Assembly: GCA_964036665.1 (NCBI GenBank)
Contig: OZ038532.1
Coordinates: 16,572,537 to 16,636,536 of the forward strand
DNA: 64,000 bases
Source: Gordius sp. MW1
Lineage: Eukaryota > Nematomorpha > Gordioida > Gordea > Gordiidae
Reading direction: 5' to 3'
Part shown: positions 63,137-64,000 of the stretch, piece by piece
Layout: the number at the start of each line of letters is the position of its first letter
Numbering within the stretch: the first letter of the stretch is position 1
Translations under genes and position numbers: made by a program
Notes under the pieces: generated by a model
Database searches by the model: none
Seen by the model: only the letters and a program-made list of their open reading frames with translations
Told to the model about the DNA's origin: nothing

Positions 63137-63614
63137 TTATGCTTCGAGATCACAAGATCATATTATAAACTCTAATTATTCCTTCAATACATTGTAATAT
63201 GTATGCCAAAATTGAATTGGAACGTCGCTAGACATTTGTTTAATTACGGGGAGTGATGGATATCCTTTATAGAAGAAGATCAACAGAGGATGGTGATAAC
63301 GGAGCAACCATTCAACTGCGGAAAGCAATGGTCTAGGTAGATAACCTTTGGGTTTTTCCATACTGACGAAATTAATACCTGCCTATATTCTATTTTGTTG
63401 CCTTATGTCAAAACGTTACATTTAACTACTAATATGGGTGTACAAAATCATCGTGCATGTGAGATATTCTCCCATCAATTGCTTAGGATGGATTATTTTT
63501 ACACCAATCTGCAATTTTGTTCCATCTAAAACTGCTTTGGCTGAAATAGTGTTTCCAAATATTAACGCCCATTATCATGATCGACTTTGGCTCCACAACG
63601 AGCTATTCTCGCCC
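63137..63614 (+). pseudogene. Helitron Rep fragment, highly decayed
   Basis: About 63,245-63,360 matches 26,110-26,240 (GTGATGGATATCC, AGAAGATCAACAGAGGATGG). About 63,550-63,600 matches 26,490-26,540 (AACGCCCATTATCATGA). Frames are broken. Likely the continuation of the Helitron fragment ending at 61,548. Confidence 0.65.
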
Positions 63615-63742
63615 CTATGGGCGTAGCCAGAATTGGATTTAGAGGGGGGCAATAATGATTTAGGGAAAGGCAAAATGATTATTTTGAGTACTTTTAGTCA
63701 TAATTATAAGAAATTTTTGGACTTAGAGGGGGCCCTTGGCTA
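63615..63742. mobile_element. hAT MITE of the CATGGGCGTAGCC family (copy 5, right end decayed)
   Basis: Left end CTATGGGCGTAGCCAG and the typical G-rich and AAAATGATT blocks are present. The right end degrades to CCCTTGGCTAAAAATC, so no target duplication is visible. Confidence 0.65.
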
Positions 63743-63841
63743 AAAATCTTCTCCACCAACATATTCTTCCAGCTTTATTCTTATCCCAACTTAATTTTAG
63801 ATAAACCTAAACATAGTTTTTTTTTCTTTATCACCTTTAAT

Positions 63842-63945
63842 TAGAGCCCTGCACGGGCCACGCCCGGCCTGGACCGAGCCCGGCCCAAAAAGAAAATATA
63901 AATTGTCGGGCTCGGGCCAAAGAAGATTCATTTTGCAGGGCTCTA
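63842..63945. mobile_element. 104-bp miniature hAT element with CGGGC-type ends
   Basis: Tips TAGAGCCCTGCA and TGCAGGGCTCTA are perfect inverses. The flanks CCTTTAAT (63834-63841) and CCTGTAAT (63946-63953) form an 8-bp duplication with one mismatch. Only the GC-rich ends (GGGCCxxGCCCGGCC, GGGCTCGGGCC) and a short spacer remain. It is the smallest member of the group with arrays at the ends. Confidence 0.8.
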
Positions 63946-64000
63946 CCTGTAATACATTTATATATTTTAAAAATACATTTTAACTTCTCTTAGGTAAATT

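Overview
This is animal nuclear DNA: AT-rich, intron-containing, and packed with decayed transposable elements. No bacterial operon structure is visible. The host genes are animal signalling and lysosomal enzymes. Their exons join in phase with GT-AG introns, several of them only 33-44 nt long. Very short introns mixed with multi-kilobase ones are known from flatworms and other compact lineages, but the species cannot be fixed from this window.

Host genes, all on the minus strand: (1) 148-697, the first two coding exons of a PLD3/PLD4-type membrane-anchored phospholipase D family protein, running off the left edge. (2) 7,134-22,196, a nearly complete PX-PH-HKD phospholipase D of the PLD1/2 type in about 21 exons. 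(3) 47,561-54,280, a complete seven-exon cathepsin B (350 aa) with signal peptide, propeptide, occluding loop and the Cys/His/Asn catalytic set.

Mobile DNA fills most of the rest. A Ty3/gypsy element with LTRs (23,975-36,619, minus) is swollen from roughly 5 kb to 12.6 kb by five later insertions: a Helitron, a CCGG-flanked TIR element with internal tandem repeats, and three hAT-type elements. Two degenerate RTE-like LINEs lie at 2.3-5.3 kb (minus) and 40.6-45.4 kb (plus, split by a 2.7 kb hAT). A second gypsy relic lies at 39.3-40.6 kb. Helitrons lie at 25.2, 45.4, 59.5 and 61.5 kb, the last two as a tail-to-tail inverted pair, with Helitron Rep fragments around them. A minisatellite-rich element with subterminal inverted repeats and a 3' hairpin fills intron 4 of the cathepsin gene.

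The most distinctive signal is a set of non-autonomous hAT-like elements. Their ends are built of short GC- or CG-containing oligomer arrays (CGGGT, CGGGC, CGAGA, CGAAT or CCGAAC types). Several still have exact or nearly exact 8-bp target duplications. A separate 150-170 bp hAT MITE family with ATGGGCGTAGCC ends occurs at least five times, four of them with 8-bp duplications. Two small MITEs have perfect 9-bp duplications typical of Mutator-like elements.
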